Source of the DNA: Nothopassalora personata
Taxonomy: Eukaryota > Ascomycota > Dothideomycetes > Mycosphaerellales > Mycosphaerellaceae
NCBI GenBank assembly: GCA_033816765.1
Contig: CM066294.1
Location: 1,364,001 to 1,428,000, forward strand
Reading direction: 5' to 3'
Length of the DNA: 64,000 nucleotides
Below, piece by piece: positions 1 to 10,774 of this stretch. The notes beneath the pieces were generated by a model. The model had not been told where the DNA came from, made no database searches, and saw nothing but the letters and a program-made list of their open reading frames with translations. Made by a program: the position numbers and the translations under genes. Within the stretch, counting starts at the first letter, position 1, and every line of letters begins with the position of its first letter.

Positions 1-2883
1 TTTAAGGAAGTTAAGAGCGGTATAGGTAAGAGCTACTAGGATAAATTCCTTAGTAATAAGAAGCTCGATGTCTTGTTTCCTATCGTCGGTAAGATTCGTA
101 AGACCGGTTTAGAGATTCGTAACCGAGAGAAGACTCTTCGAGCTACGCTTACTCGCTACTAGCTATAGTAGATAGATAATAAGATTCTTAATCGACGCGT
201 TATCTCCGAGCTTTATAGTACTAACAGCGGGCGCCGCTAGCTTATAGTCTTTATTAACAAGTACCTAGACTATAGTAGGGCTATTAGTAGAATTTAGAGG
301 GTATTAATCTAGCGTATAAGGATCGGCCGTAAGGGTATAGATCGTAAGCGAATTCTAGAGCCTAGTAATCTTACCCGGTGCGATAGAGAGGCTAAAGTAC
401 GCAGTATTGATCCGCAGTCGGCTAAGAGTAGGGAGATTATTAGAAGACACCGCCTAGCCGTCTATAAGGATAGCCTTCTATACTTTATAGAGGGTACTAT
501 TACTAAGAAGTCCGCGTCCCCGGAGGATAGCATAGCTTAACCTAGACTATCTAGCTAACAATAGCCTTAGCTACGTTAGCTACCGGGTAGTAAAGGTAAA
601 GGACGTGTAAAGAGTACTACGCTAACTCTACTAGCCTCTACCTAGCCTATAGTCCTATCGAGAGGTGGTCGTAAGTCGAGTCGACTTAAGTAGCTCCGTA
701 TAGGCGAGAGCATAGGTAAGGGCATAACTGCGCCTACTCGATCCTCGCCTAACCGAACGCTAGATAGCGCACCTATACGCGAGGGCAGTCCGCTAGGTAT
801 ACCGGTTAGCACCCTACGATCTACTCCGGCCCTAACTAAGAATAGCAATTCGATACTTACTATGTTACCTTCGGCTATAATTAGGGATGTATTAGTCTTT
901 CAAGATTAGATCCTATAAGAAGACGAGGCCCTCCGGATTAAGCGCGCTAACTACACCTACAATAAGCGGTACTGTAGCATTAAGTTTAGAAACTCGATTA
1001 ATATAGATAGCATTAACTAGCTACCTAAGTACCGGATGGCGGGCCTTAAGATGCTCGAATATACTGTCTCGGACGTTCTTAAGAGGGATAGCAAGGTTAG
1101 CGCTGTAATGTACGATTAGCATGTTCGAGATTTCTACTATAAGGCTCTCTACTTCGTTACGAATCCCGGTATTACCGCTAATACCCTATATAAGCGCGCG
1201 CTTAAGGTCTAAGACTAGCTCTTTAAAGGTAAGAGTTTTTTAGCTATTAAGGTAAAGAATGGGTCGTGGTTTCGCCCTAATAAGCGTAGTTAGAAGACTA
1301 TTAACCCGCTTAGCTACCTCCGCGTTCGAGGCAAAGTCGGCACTACGAGTAGTATCGTTACGTATACTAACTATAACTAGATCCTCGACAAATTCGGCAT
1401 TAATAAAGCTAACTAAGCCGATCTTAATAGCACCGGTACCTACATTAATAGCAATATGCTATACTAGTATAATAACGCTAAACTAGTACCGCGGGTTAAA
1501 TCAGTTAGAGAAATAATAAGTCGAGAATTCGACGTGTACCGATAGTACCTACGAGAATTGAACAAGGTTAGTAACGGCGGCGTCTACTAGAACATGTAGT
1601 ATTCTCTAAGCTAATAGATTATGCGATAAGACCCCGGGCTATAGCTCTTATAAGTAGCGCTACACCCTTAATACTGCACTCGGTTTATCTCCTTCCCTAG
1701 GCCTACGATTTTTAGCTTTAATAGGGCTTATTAGGGGGGTAACGCGAACACTATAGTACAGTATGCTAGGGTCGACTTAAACCTCGAAATTAAAAACTAC
1801 TAGACTAGCAACCGGCTTAATATGCTATACTCTCTTAACTTAGAGGGCACTAGTAGGCCGGAGTTTTTACACGGTTTTTATAAGAAAGGGAATGCTAGAG
1901 AATTTATCTAGTAGTGCTAGAATAACGACTGTATAGAAGACGGCCGATTTAAGCGTTTCTTCTCGGTTAGGGTCTAGAATTACCTAAGTAAGAATAGCAT
2001 TAGCTGGTTTAGAGAGGACCTAAGCGCTAGGTAAATGCGGGTGACTACTGCAGGCGTTCTAATAAGGTAGGCCGCATATAAGAGGATACTACGTTAGATT
2101 AACCCTTACTTTATCGAGATCCGCGACGATAACTATCTCGAACTCTAGAGAAGCTAGAGCATGCACTAGGTGATGGACCTCTATCGTGACTTTAAGACGC
2201 TAAGTGAGAGCGCTATAGGATTTGAGTATCGACGCCTAGTACCCGGCCATCCTTTTCCTACGGCCGTACACCTTAGTAGCATTAGCCCTCTATCCGATGC
2301 CCTAGCGGGTTTAAAGTCTTGGAACGACAACGAAGTTATCCTTAATGCTAGAAGGTGGCTTAATGCTGCGGTCCGCCTAGACTCGGAGCTCTTCTATAAG
2401 AAGATGTATAATTAGCGCGTCCGAGCTATAAAAATGATGGATAAGCAGCTTAGCTTAGTTACTACTCTCGAGTAGATATGCTTCATAAGCGAAGGGCGTA
2501 ATAAGAGCTTCTTCCGTAACTATTATAGGAACTTTACTAACTAGCTACTTAGGGACGCGTCTAGTGAGACTAGTATTAGCCACGACAACGAGTGGGTCTA
2601 GACAAAGGAGTTGTGTGAGACTAAGTAGAACTGAGTGGTTAGTGTAGGTCTATAGGCTCCTAGTTTCTAGTTGATTTCCGGCTACAGCTGTAGCCTATGG
2701 GATTCTAGTCCTAATTCTAGTTCTAATTCTAGTTCTAATTCTTCGGGTACAGGTACTTCTAGTCCTTAGATCTTACTTGTTTCTTATAGTTACTTATCTT
2801 CCCTTAACTCACTTTCTAGCTACGCGATAGACTCGTCTTTAGATCTATTAGGTTACTAGTACTAACACTTACTTATCTTATGA
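1..2883 (+). pseudogene. ORF3 of the Giant Gypsy element, C-terminal ~960 codons (unrecognised protein)
   Basis: Frame 1 stays open from the window edge to TGA at 2,881-2,883 with no frameshift; every interruption is TAG or TAA, as expected from RIP of CAG, CAA or TGG codons. The same frame exists in copies 2 and 3. The visible protein has a basic, helix-rich N-terminal part (about 1-540), a Ser/Pro-rich linker (about 540-860), a larger domain with many aromatic and charged residues (about 880-2,640; the longest uninterrupted run is 2,170-2,415), and a Ser/Asn-rich tail (about 2,700-2,770). It lies between integrase and the 3' LTR, where some retroelements carry envelope or accessory genes. 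I see no signal peptide or membrane segment supporting an envelope, and I do not recognise the family. Confidence 0.7.
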
Positions 2884-3227
2884 ATGGCGTTCACATTGTT
2901 CGACTATCTAGCCCGCTCGATTGATGCTAATATAGCTGTCCATTCCCTCGCTAGTTTCGTAGCATACGTTACTACAGTACGACGGATGCGAGTCGCGGTT
3001 ATTAACGTTATTATTACGGTCTCTATTAGAAGGATCCTTTCGATCTTTACAAACTGTCGCTAGTAGGCCCTAGGACTGCCTAACATCTTGTATGTTAAGC
3101 TAAATGGTAGGGTGAGCTATTGTGCTACTATAAGACTACCTTAGCTTATAGCGACTAACTAAGCTACCTAAAATGCCCGGGCTTACTGCTTTAGAACCTA
3201 AGGACAGGTTCGTTATAGGGGAGGATA

Positions 3228-3598
3228 TATTAACGACTGATTAGTTATATTAACCTTAGGTTTAGAGGGAGGGTTCCTTAGGTCTAACTTGCCCCTATTT
3301 CATTTAGGTTTGATTGGACATTTAGGTGAACTAGCGGTACTAGTATGGCTGTTAAGATATATACTGCGCAGTTAAGCATTGTAAGCGTAGCATTAAGGCA
3401 ACAATTCAATTCATACCTCTTAAGTAGAGGGTATAGGGGTTTGGGTCCGCTAATCCTCTTATGTTATCCGGCTACTGCGCTACTCGTCACGTGACCTGAT
3501 TTCACGGTCCCGGGACCGGCAAATACCTCTACTTACATAAGCGCCGCTCCACACCACCACAACTTAGACAGGCCTACATAGGGTAGTTAGTAGACATT
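3228..3598 (+). repeat. 3' LTR of Giant copy 1 (371 bp)
   Basis: Reverse complement of the LTRs at 16,618-16,988 and 28,438-28,808. It begins TATTAACGAC (TG tip mutated to TA) directly after a purine-rich tract and ends GTAGACATT. It contains an intact GTCACGTGAC palindrome at 3,486-3,495 and the GC-rich palindrome core near 3,505-3,519. Confidence 0.85.
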
Positions 3599-4146
3599 AA
3601 TACGTCCTTAGCTTTACGCTTATAACGCCTATAATATCCGCGGTCGTACCCTCCGCTACTACCTTAGCGCTTAGTACTTTCGATACGTAAGGCTAGGACT
3701 ACTAGCTCTTCTCTAGTTATAGGGATATTATAGTAGCTAATAATAGCGGACCGTAAGCGAGGCGTAAGCTTTACTAGTAGGTACCGTACGCGTTACGCTT
3801 CTAAGTAGTTACTTAACTAGTTCTCTATAATATCTAGCTTAGTCGTAAACTATCGTACTATCTAGCTATCCTTCTACTTCGTAACCTTATACTCTAATAT
3901 TACATTAAGTACGCAATTTATAGAATCGCTATATACGTTTTAATAGAACTCCTTAAAGTCCTACTATATATACCCTACGAGATTAAAGACACTATAGTTA
4001 GTATACTATCGCTTACTTACCTCTCCGCTAAGGTATATAACCCTATATAGGACCTTTAATTCGTCCGTCGTATATATAGTACCTAAGAGGTCGAAGATAA
4101 GTAAGAGCTTCCTAAGGATACCCTTACCTTCCTTATCGAATCCCCT
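3599..4146 (-). pseudogene. Family-C Gypsy gag fragment (left half)
   Basis: Read on the minus strand, this matches the family-C gag at about 57,590-58,110 (for example the shared stretch GAGTTAAAGGTCCTATATAG, allowing RIP transitions). It ends at 4,146 in CCCCT, and the same gag resumes at 29,926 after the family-B complex. Giant copy 1 interrupts its other end at 3,598. It is a RIP-mutated remnant with many TAG codons. Confidence 0.8.
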
Positions 4147-4574
4147 TGTTAGGTTTAGTATAACCTAATAATATTACAAGTTAAGAAGATAAGCTTAATC
4201 TGGTTTGTTCTCGGGCCGATAGGAAGTTAAGGGAGAGTAATAAAGCAGTAGCTATCTTGTCTCGTAGAGACTAAGTAGTAGTAAGGTAGAGGTTGTGTTA
4301 TAGTATATTCTAAACAGTAATATTAAACAGTAAATTAAACGCATCGAAACCATAAGGGGTTCTTAGCGTTCCTAAATATAAAGGAGATTCGTAGATCTCG
4401 GTAATTAGTCTAATTATTCTAAGTATAAGTAGCCTAATTATTCTAAGCATAAGTAGTCTAATTAGTCTAAGCATAAGCAGTCTAATCGCCCTAAGTCTAA
4501 GCGCTTAGGTGGGATGAGTTACGTGCTCGTCTCGTTATTATAATTCTAAGGTCCTTAGGAATTATTCCGTAACA
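4147..4574 (-). repeat. LTR-A of family B (3' LTR, 428 bp)
   Basis: TG...CA tips (TGTTAGG...CCGTAACA). It matches 29,522-29,925 over its whole length except for copy number of a ~24-bp tandem unit around AGTCTAATTAGTCTAAG (about 4,400-4,490). It shares only its right half with LTR-B at 9,480-9,840. Confidence 0.85.
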
Positions 4575-4647
4575 CTATCCCCTTTTTAGCCTAGCTTCGT
4601 CCCGAAGCTCTATAAGCCGTTATTATTTCTTATAGTAATAGTTAACT

Positions 4648-5202
4648 ATGTCTTCTTCCTCCTATAAACGCCGTTAACGACTTGCTCTAGATACTAAAAC
4701 CTCTAGTATTAAAATAGCTCTATACACGAATTGTTAGAAGTCTCGATCCTCGGGCGCGGTAGTAAAGTGTATCGTAGGTTCTCGGTCTAGGAAGTGTTCG
4801 GCCTATATTCGAAAAGGCTATAAGAATTACGACGTATATCTTTCTCGTCCGGAGTAGGAATGTCTTCGTAATTCGCGCGATAAACTTAAGCTAGAGCTTA
4901 AGAGGATTAAAGAGGAGGAGGTACGGCTAAAGATACGTAAGATCCGTCTTCGGAAACAGCTTCGCTTAGCTAAGCGTCGCACTAACGACGCCGTCGCTAA
5001 GGAGTTAGAGGAGCTTAAGGAGGAAGAGGCGCGCGAGGAGCTAGCGTCTCTTAAGTAGGCGTCGGGGGTAGAGGTGTCGCCTTCGCTAGTTTCTTTCTCG
5101 GATATCCTAGAGATGCCCGTAAATAACTAGGCGGCGCTTTCTAGAGCGGAGCCTTAGGGCGAGTCCCTAGGGGTAGAGACTTATTAGGGTACTTATTTAT
5201 AA
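4648..5202 (+). pseudogene. Antisense Cys-rich / coiled-coil ORF of family-B chromovirus
   Basis: ATG at 4,648 opens a 184-codon frame on the strand opposite to gag-pol. It is broken only by seven TAA/TAG codons. The N-terminal third has spaced cysteines, including a KCSAY...GYKNYD segment that resembles CSxC...CD with Cys-to-Tyr (TGT to TAT) changes. The middle is a highly charged coiled coil rich in Lys, Glu and Leu with the motif RLRKQ; the C-terminus is Ser/Glu-rich. It is convergent with pol and starts 73 bp from the LTR, so an LTR-borne antisense promoter is plausible. A protein of the same layout lies antisense in family E (56,640-57,010). From memory, fungal genomes contain many predicted Cys-rich coiled-coil proteins near Gypsy elements; that link is unchecked. 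Confidence 0.65.
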
Positions 5203-5226
5203 GTTGTGTCCCTATTCTCATTAATC

Positions 5227-5300
5227 GGCTAGGTAGCTTAGTAGTAGAGCGTAAGCTATCTACACTCTTAAGGTCGTAGGTTCGATTCCTACCCTAGTCG
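5227..5300 (+). tRNA. tRNA-like sequence with Pol III box A/B, abnormal anticodon arm
   Basis: A 74-nt cloverleaf-like segment: acceptor GGCTAGG pairs with CCTAGTC, D-arm GCTT-AGTAGTA-GAGC, T-arm GTAGG-TTCGATT-CCTAC. Box B (GGTTCGATTCC) fits consensus exactly and box A (TAGCTTAGTAGTA) fits a RIP-altered consensus. The anticodon arm pairs only as TAAG/CTTA with an 11-nt loop, two nucleotides too many, so no anticodon can be assigned. It sits between the convergent ends of family-B pol and the antisense ORF, so it travels inside the element. It is probably a tRNA pseudogene or captured tRNA. Confidence 0.45.
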
Positions 5301-5369
5301 CTCGTTAGCCGTAAGATCGAGTGTCGTTAGTTGTATCGGCGGACCTATTTTTAGTATTGTCTAATCTTT

Positions 5370-8300
5370 TACTAATAGTTTCGTAGGTGTTATTTTAGTT
5401 CCTAGGTATTTTCTAATTCGTTGTATCCTTTCTACTTAATAAGGTATCGCTAACCTTTCTTATCTAGGATTTTTTTTAACTTCGAATTCGTTTTCTCCTT
5501 CTAGCTCAAAATAGAAGCTTTCTTAGTAAGGTATTTTAGCGTCCGTAGGTTCTAACTTAGAGATATAGAAGACTAGGTGGATTTTAGCGTCGAGTAGTAG
5601 TCGTAGGCGGTAGTTAACTAGTCCTATAACTTTATCGATAGAAAATAGTCCGACCTTAACGTAATCTAGTTTCTTAGTCTTTCTCCTTATTCTTAGATTT
5701 TTTATAAGGAGATAGACCTTGTCCCCCTTTTTTAGTAGAGGTGCTATTTTTCTCGTGTCTTACCGTTATTAAGACAGTTTATATTATATATCTTCGATCG
5801 TCTTACGTGTTTCTTTATACACTTCCTTAAGAGTGTCTATCGTTACAATCGCTCTTTCGGCTTATAGGTAGGATCTAGGTGTTCCGAATAGGTTAGGATC
5901 TTTACTAAAGTTCGTATAAAATGGTGTCTTTCCTTATAAGTATTGTTATTAGTCCTGGTGTCTTTAAATAATCCTTAGTGAATTTCCGGTTATAGTTAGC
6001 TAGTCTAAGGAATAATTGTACTTCCTTAACTATTTTAGGTTCTAGCTATTCTCTAATTAATTATGTCTTTATAGGGTCGATAGATATTCCTATAGTACTA
6101 ATAATAAAGCCTAAGAACTTAACTTCTTTCTTATAGAATTCGCATTTCTCGGGTACCGTCTTAAAGCCTACTCGCGTAAGCTGTTTAAATACGTCCTAGA
6201 CTCGCTTTATGTAATTCTAAAGGGATCCCTTCGTATAGACTAATATGTCGTCTATATAAGCGATACCGTATACATCGAGTAGGTCTCTAAGTGTTTCGTT
6301 AATAAGGTCCTAATAGGATGCGGGTGCGTTAGTCAATCCTATTAGCATAACTAAGAATTCGTAGAGTCCGTATCTTATTCTAAAAGCGGTTTTCTATTCT
6401 TCTCCTTCTACTATTCGTATAGCATAGAAGGCATCTCGTAGGTTAATCTTCGTGTACTAGTCCGATCCGGTTAATCTATCTTATGCTTCTTCGATGTTAG
6501 GTAGCGGGTATCGGTTCTTAATCGTAATCTCGTTTAACTTCCTATAGTCTTGTACGAGTCGTAACTTCCCGTTTGCTTTTGGAACGAACATGCATAGAGT
6601 TCCTACACTTAAGGTGGATCTTCTTATCTATCCTTTAGCTAGCTTCTCCTTTAGCTATTCTCGTAGGGTCTATAGCTCTTTCTTAGACATTTAATATAGG
6701 GGTCCCTATAGAGGCTCTTTCCCTAGTTAAATGTTTATCTTATAATCCTATAGTTAGTACTTAGGTAAGGCATCCTTACCTCTTTCCTCTTTAAAGAGTC
6801 GCGACTACTTACGATACTCCTTAGGAATACTTAACTCTAAGATGTTAGTATCCTTCGATAGTACGTTACTTCTATTACTACTAGTAACTTCGTAACCCGG
6901 CGGCCCTACGCTAGTATCTATCCCGGTCGAAGGTAGTTCTTAATTCCTTCTATTCGGCGTAAGCTATATTTCGTTCAGCTGTTTCCTTACCTTATCTACT
7001 AGTGAACGCTACTACTACGTAGGCTAAATGTCGATAACGTAGTCGCATTCCCTAAATGTAAGTACTCCTCTTCTCTAGTCGATTACTAGATTGTGCTCTC
7101 TTAACTAAGGCATACCTAATACTATGTTATAACTAGCTATATTAGTAACATCTAAGGTAATATTCTCGTAGTGCTATTAGATAGCTAGTAGCAATAGTGT
7201 CGTCTCCTATTCTACGCTAGGTAACGGTAATCCGTTTACCGCGATTAACTCGTAACCCTATTTCTTCTTTAGGGTAGCTAACCCGTTTCTTCTTATAAAA
7301 GACTCGGAGATAAAATTCCCCGCTACTCCTAAGTCGATTATAACACTAGTCTTATGTCCGTTAACGATTGCTTATGTCTAGAAAACTGTGTTTAATGTCG
7401 ATACGTAAGCCTAAGTATTGCATAACTCCCTTTAGTCGCTTATTCCTAGGGAGCTAATCCTTTTCCCGAATGGTATGTAGTTCGCTGTACTTCGTGCCTA
7501 GAGGCTTCGGCTAGAACCTATAGCCCGTTGCCCTATGTCTACACTTATAGTCTATTACGTTCCTAGATCTTCTACGATTCTAAGTAGAGAGTCCGTACGT
7601 ACTATACTGCTGTTCGTAGTTCGTTTAAGACGAAAGTTCCTACTAGTGTTAGGTATCCGGTACCTATTATTCGGCTTCCTATAGGTAGTCGTTCTATAAC
7701 GGCGGTTGCTAGATTCTCGGTTGTTTTCCATAAGTAGGTATCCCTAGGCTATGCCTCGTAGGGTGTCGAGTGTCTTATTAAACTTAATAGAGTGTAGCCT
7801 CCTTCGTCTACCTATCTTAGGTAGGAATTCCTCGTGCCTTCTTTATAGGTAGATAATTATGTCGTACAGTTTCTTAGGTGTATCTACCGTAAAGGTAAGT
7901 TGTTCGTTGTCGTCGTTAGTGTCGCTCTCTTCTCCTTCGGAGGAATCTTCTTCGCTTAATTTTTCCGGATCCTATTCTTCCTTAATGGTATTTAGCCCGG
8001 TGGTTTGTTAACTTTCTTCCTATGGTTCTAGTAACTATAATCCGTTCTATCCTAGGTCCTAATTTTCTTTATCGCTTCTATCTTCGTTAAAGTAGGATTC
8101 GTCGATATCTACTTCTCGGAGCGTGGCGTTTTATCTATGCGTTACTCCTAGGGTTCCTCGTGGTTACTAAGGCTAATACCCTACGCCTAACTTCGCGGCG
8201 TAGTAAACTTAACACGAGTCTTAGTAACAGAAACGCTAATAAAGGCTTCTATAACCATTTCGAGACTCGGATTCAATCTCGTAGTCGACTCTTCGTGTTA

Positions 8301-9470
8301 TTATGTTAAACTGTCGTAGTTGGTTCTTCGCATTAAATGGAATAACTACTATTTACTACCTATAGTATCCTCCTCGTCCTTCTAAGGGGTCTAGGAGAGG
8401 CGTCGTACTTCCGTTACTAGCTCTCTCCCCTACTCTCCGAGTATAGTCGGTATCTCCTCGAGATCTAACGCTACTCTTAGATTTACTAGTTCGGGGTTGC
8501 ATTATATTAAATTGCTCGCGGCGCACTATATTCTTACCGCGGCAATCCCGTGCTATGTAACCTTCCTTACTATAGACATAGCATGTGAGTTTTCCTTTTC
8601 CTTTAAAGGGCTTTTCGTAGCCCCTACTCTTATGGATCCTCCGTCCTCGTTAGGTAACGTCTAGTTCCATTAGCTGTAGTCTATAGTAGGGTTAGCTTTG
8701 TCGTAAGAATTCTCCCTTCGTAACGTATCCTCCTAAGGGTCTACGATCCGGAGCGTATCCTACTATACCTCCTACTTTAGAGTCGTATTTCTTTTCCTAG
8801 TGTCGTTCCTAGAGCTAGTTATCGATATTAATCGACGCCTTTATTAGCTCTTCGAGGTTAGTAATCTATCCCCCGTGTCTTATTAACTCGTCCTTAACGG
8901 AGTCCTTAAGTCTACGTCGGAACATAGTTATTAACGCCGTCTAGTCCTATCTAGTGATTTGTCCGTATTCTTCGAATTTGGCGGCATACTCTAAAGTAGA
9001 CGTCTTCTATTTTAGGTGTTGAATGATTCGTATAGCCTATTAGACTTCGTTCGAGGTTCTAAAGATTAACTTTATCTTATCTTTAAAGAGGGTGTAGCTC
9101 CTAAACATTCTAGTAGGGTCTAATCGTCCTATACCTTTAAGGTATTCCTTAAGGTAAGGTTTAATCTAGTTCTGCGTACTTCCGCGAAGGTACGTAATAG
9201 CGAAGATAGTTCTTTTATCGGCATCGACTAGGTTAAACATAAGATACATATCTATCTAATTAATCTAGTCGTCGAACTTAGCCCTGTCTCTATAGAAGAG
9301 GTCTAGCTTAGTAGCCTTAACGTCGTTCTTCCTTAAAGTAGGCTCGTTATCGTTATTAGACTTATCGTCCTTCGTAGTAGTCTATTGTAGTAGCGCACGG
9401 CGGATGCTTCCTACTTCGCTAGGGGCGGGTGTTCCCCTACTAGCTACTTAAGTAGCGCTTATCTAAAGGG
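5370..9470 (-). pseudogene. Family-B chromovirus gag-pol (internally deleted)
   Basis: Read right to left. Gag lies at about 9,400-8,500, with the capsid-like run MFRRRLKDSVKDELIR near 8,920 and a zinc knuckle near 8,590-8,545 in which the second Cys and the His are now Tyr. An aspartic protease site follows near 7,350-7,318 (IIDLG for D-S/T-G). Reverse transcriptase has its catalytic segment AYIDDIL still intact at about 6,245-6,270. Then the thumb region (RKFTKDY) jumps at about 5,945 straight into the C-terminal integrase region (GKTPF near 5,940). RNase H and the integrase core are missing, about 1.8 kb by comparison with ordinary elements. A chromodomain (FEVKK...RYLIK*KGY, about 5,495-5,375) ends the protein. 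Its first strand holds a run of 8 A where 7 keep frame, so a 1-nt slip is also present. Stops are all TAG/TAA. Confidence 0.8.
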
Positions 9471-9479
9471 CGTTTAAAG

Positions 9480-9840
9480 TGTTATTATCTCGTTCTAGGG
9501 CTAGTCTCAAAAGAGAGATAAGTTAAGTCACGTGGCGGTATTCTTTAGAGAGGCTGAAGTAAGCTAAGCGAAGATGAATAATTAGAGTAAGAGTTATATT
9601 CCAATTAGTGAGATAGTAACATAAGTTAAACGCATTAGAACTATAAGGGTTTCTAGCGTTCCTAAATATAAAGGAGATTCGTAGATCTCGGTGATTAGTC
9701 TAATTAGTCTAAGTATAAGCAGTCCAATTAGTCTAAGCATGAGTAGTCTAATCGCTCTAAGTCTAAGCGCTTAGGTAGGATGAGTCACGTGTTCGTCTTA
9801 TTATTATAATTCTAGGGTCTATAGGAATCATTCCGTAATA
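9480..9840 (-). repeat. LTR-B of family B (361 bp)
   Basis: TGTTATTATC...CCGTAATA (CA tip mutated to TA). Its right half matches LTR-A, but the left half is a different sequence. The same LTR-B occurs as a solo insertion, reverse complemented, at 23,355-23,714. It borders family-B gag on its left (GCGTTTAAAG, as at 29,511-29,520) and interrupts another family-B internal region on its right, so it is the 5' LTR of the 4,575-9,479 body. Confidence 0.8.
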
Positions 9841-10081
9841 ACGTAATTCGTCTAATACGAATGTTCCTAACGGCATAAGGTATCTAGTACCTATTATTCT
9901 ACTTCCTATTAGTAGTCGTTCTATAATAGCGGTTACTAAATTTTCGGTTGTTTCTATAAGTAGGTATCCCTAGGCTATGCCTCGTAGGGTGTCGAGTGTC
10001 TTATTAAACTTAGTAGAGTATAGCATTCTTCGTCCGCCTATCTTAGGTAGGAATTCTTCGTACCTTCTTTATTAGTATACG
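9841..10081 (-). pseudogene. Family-B internal fragment (gag/protease junction), piece 1
   Basis: Aligns with 7,614-7,860 of the other family-B body (shared GGTATCCCTAGGCTATGCCT and neighbours). It is cut at its left by LTR-B and at its right by Copia copy 1; the sequence resumes at 15,713. RIP-mutated, no usable frame. Confidence 0.75.
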
Positions 10082-10328
10082 TGTTAAGATGTAGCATCTT
10101 AAGGGGAGCTAACAGTTAGGTTGTGATCTAATAGCCTAAGGCATCTACGATGACTTAGCTTATCGGAAGACACTTTCTCTCCCCTTTAGCTTAGATAGAC
10201 ATCTAACACAATTAACGCATTGGTTCCTAATATATTGCTACATGCCCTATAGCTATTAGCTAGTTGAAGATTAATCTCTTACTCCACTCCGCTGCTAACT
10301 ACGTATCCTATTAGGTCTTAACTTAACA
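10082..10328 (+). repeat. 5' LTR of Copia copy 1 (247 bp)
   Basis: Starts TGTTAAGATGTAGCATCTTA and ends CTTAACTTAACA. Nearly identical to 15,466-15,712 apart from RIP-type transitions. The start is itself an imperfect hairpin (TTAAGATGtagCATCTTAA). Confidence 0.9.
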
Positions 10329-10345
10329 GGTTATAAGCCCGGGTT
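10329..10345 (+). other. Primer-binding site, half initiator-Met tRNA type
   Basis: GGTTATAAGCCCGGGTT follows the LTR directly. With one G-to-A change it is complementary to the anticodon arm of initiator tRNA-Met (which contains CUCAUAACC), the half-tRNA priming used by many Copia elements. The mirror copy lies at 55,736-55,752. Confidence 0.6.
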
Positions 10346-10774
10346 TGTATAGGAGTAAGAGCAACCTATATTAGTACAGGTTACTTGTATCCCTTGCTAT
10401 TATAGCAGAAAACATCTAGGAAGCAGAAGTCTACCTCATCTATCCTATTAAGGAGCTTAGTTTAATACTAAGTGATAGGTAATCTAGAAAAGGACTCTAT
10501 ACGGCTTATTATAAGCTAATACCTTAAAGACACTCTATAGGCAGAACTGCATCGAGATACTATTAAGAAGGACTTTAAGTAAGTTATTTAGAACTCTGCT
10601 AGGAGAGATAGACCTGTGTCCTAGCTCCGAGACTACACCGCTCTTTCTTTACCCTACTAAGCAGGCCTTAGTATCTATACCTACGAACCTTACTATTCTA
10701 CACTAAAAGCCTTAGCAGGACCTAAGCTACGACTTTAAAGCATATACACCTTGTTTCATTACATTCAATTTATT

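Larger units (their letters stand above)
1..3598 (+). mobile_element. Giant Gypsy LTR retrotransposon, copy 1 (3' part only)
   Basis: This is the reverse complement of the left third of the elements at 16,618-28,808 and 38,065-49,887. It starts inside the extra reading frame (ORF3), runs through a polypurine tract (about 3,217-3,225, TAGGGGAGGA) and ends with the 3' LTR. The gag-pol part lies outside the window. TA-rich composition and TAG/TAA-only stops indicate RIP. It abuts a family-C gag fragment, so it inserted into that element. Confidence 0.85.

Noticed and set aside
642..848. 68-codon minus-strand frame in Giant copy 1
   Set aside because: Overlaps the Ser/Pro-rich linker of ORF3, which is coded on the plus strand.
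2884..3060. Short frame MAFTLFDYLARS after the ORF3 stop
   Set aside because: Copies 1 and 2 diverge sharply after about 35 codons and copy 2 shows a TGA, so a separate gene is not supported.
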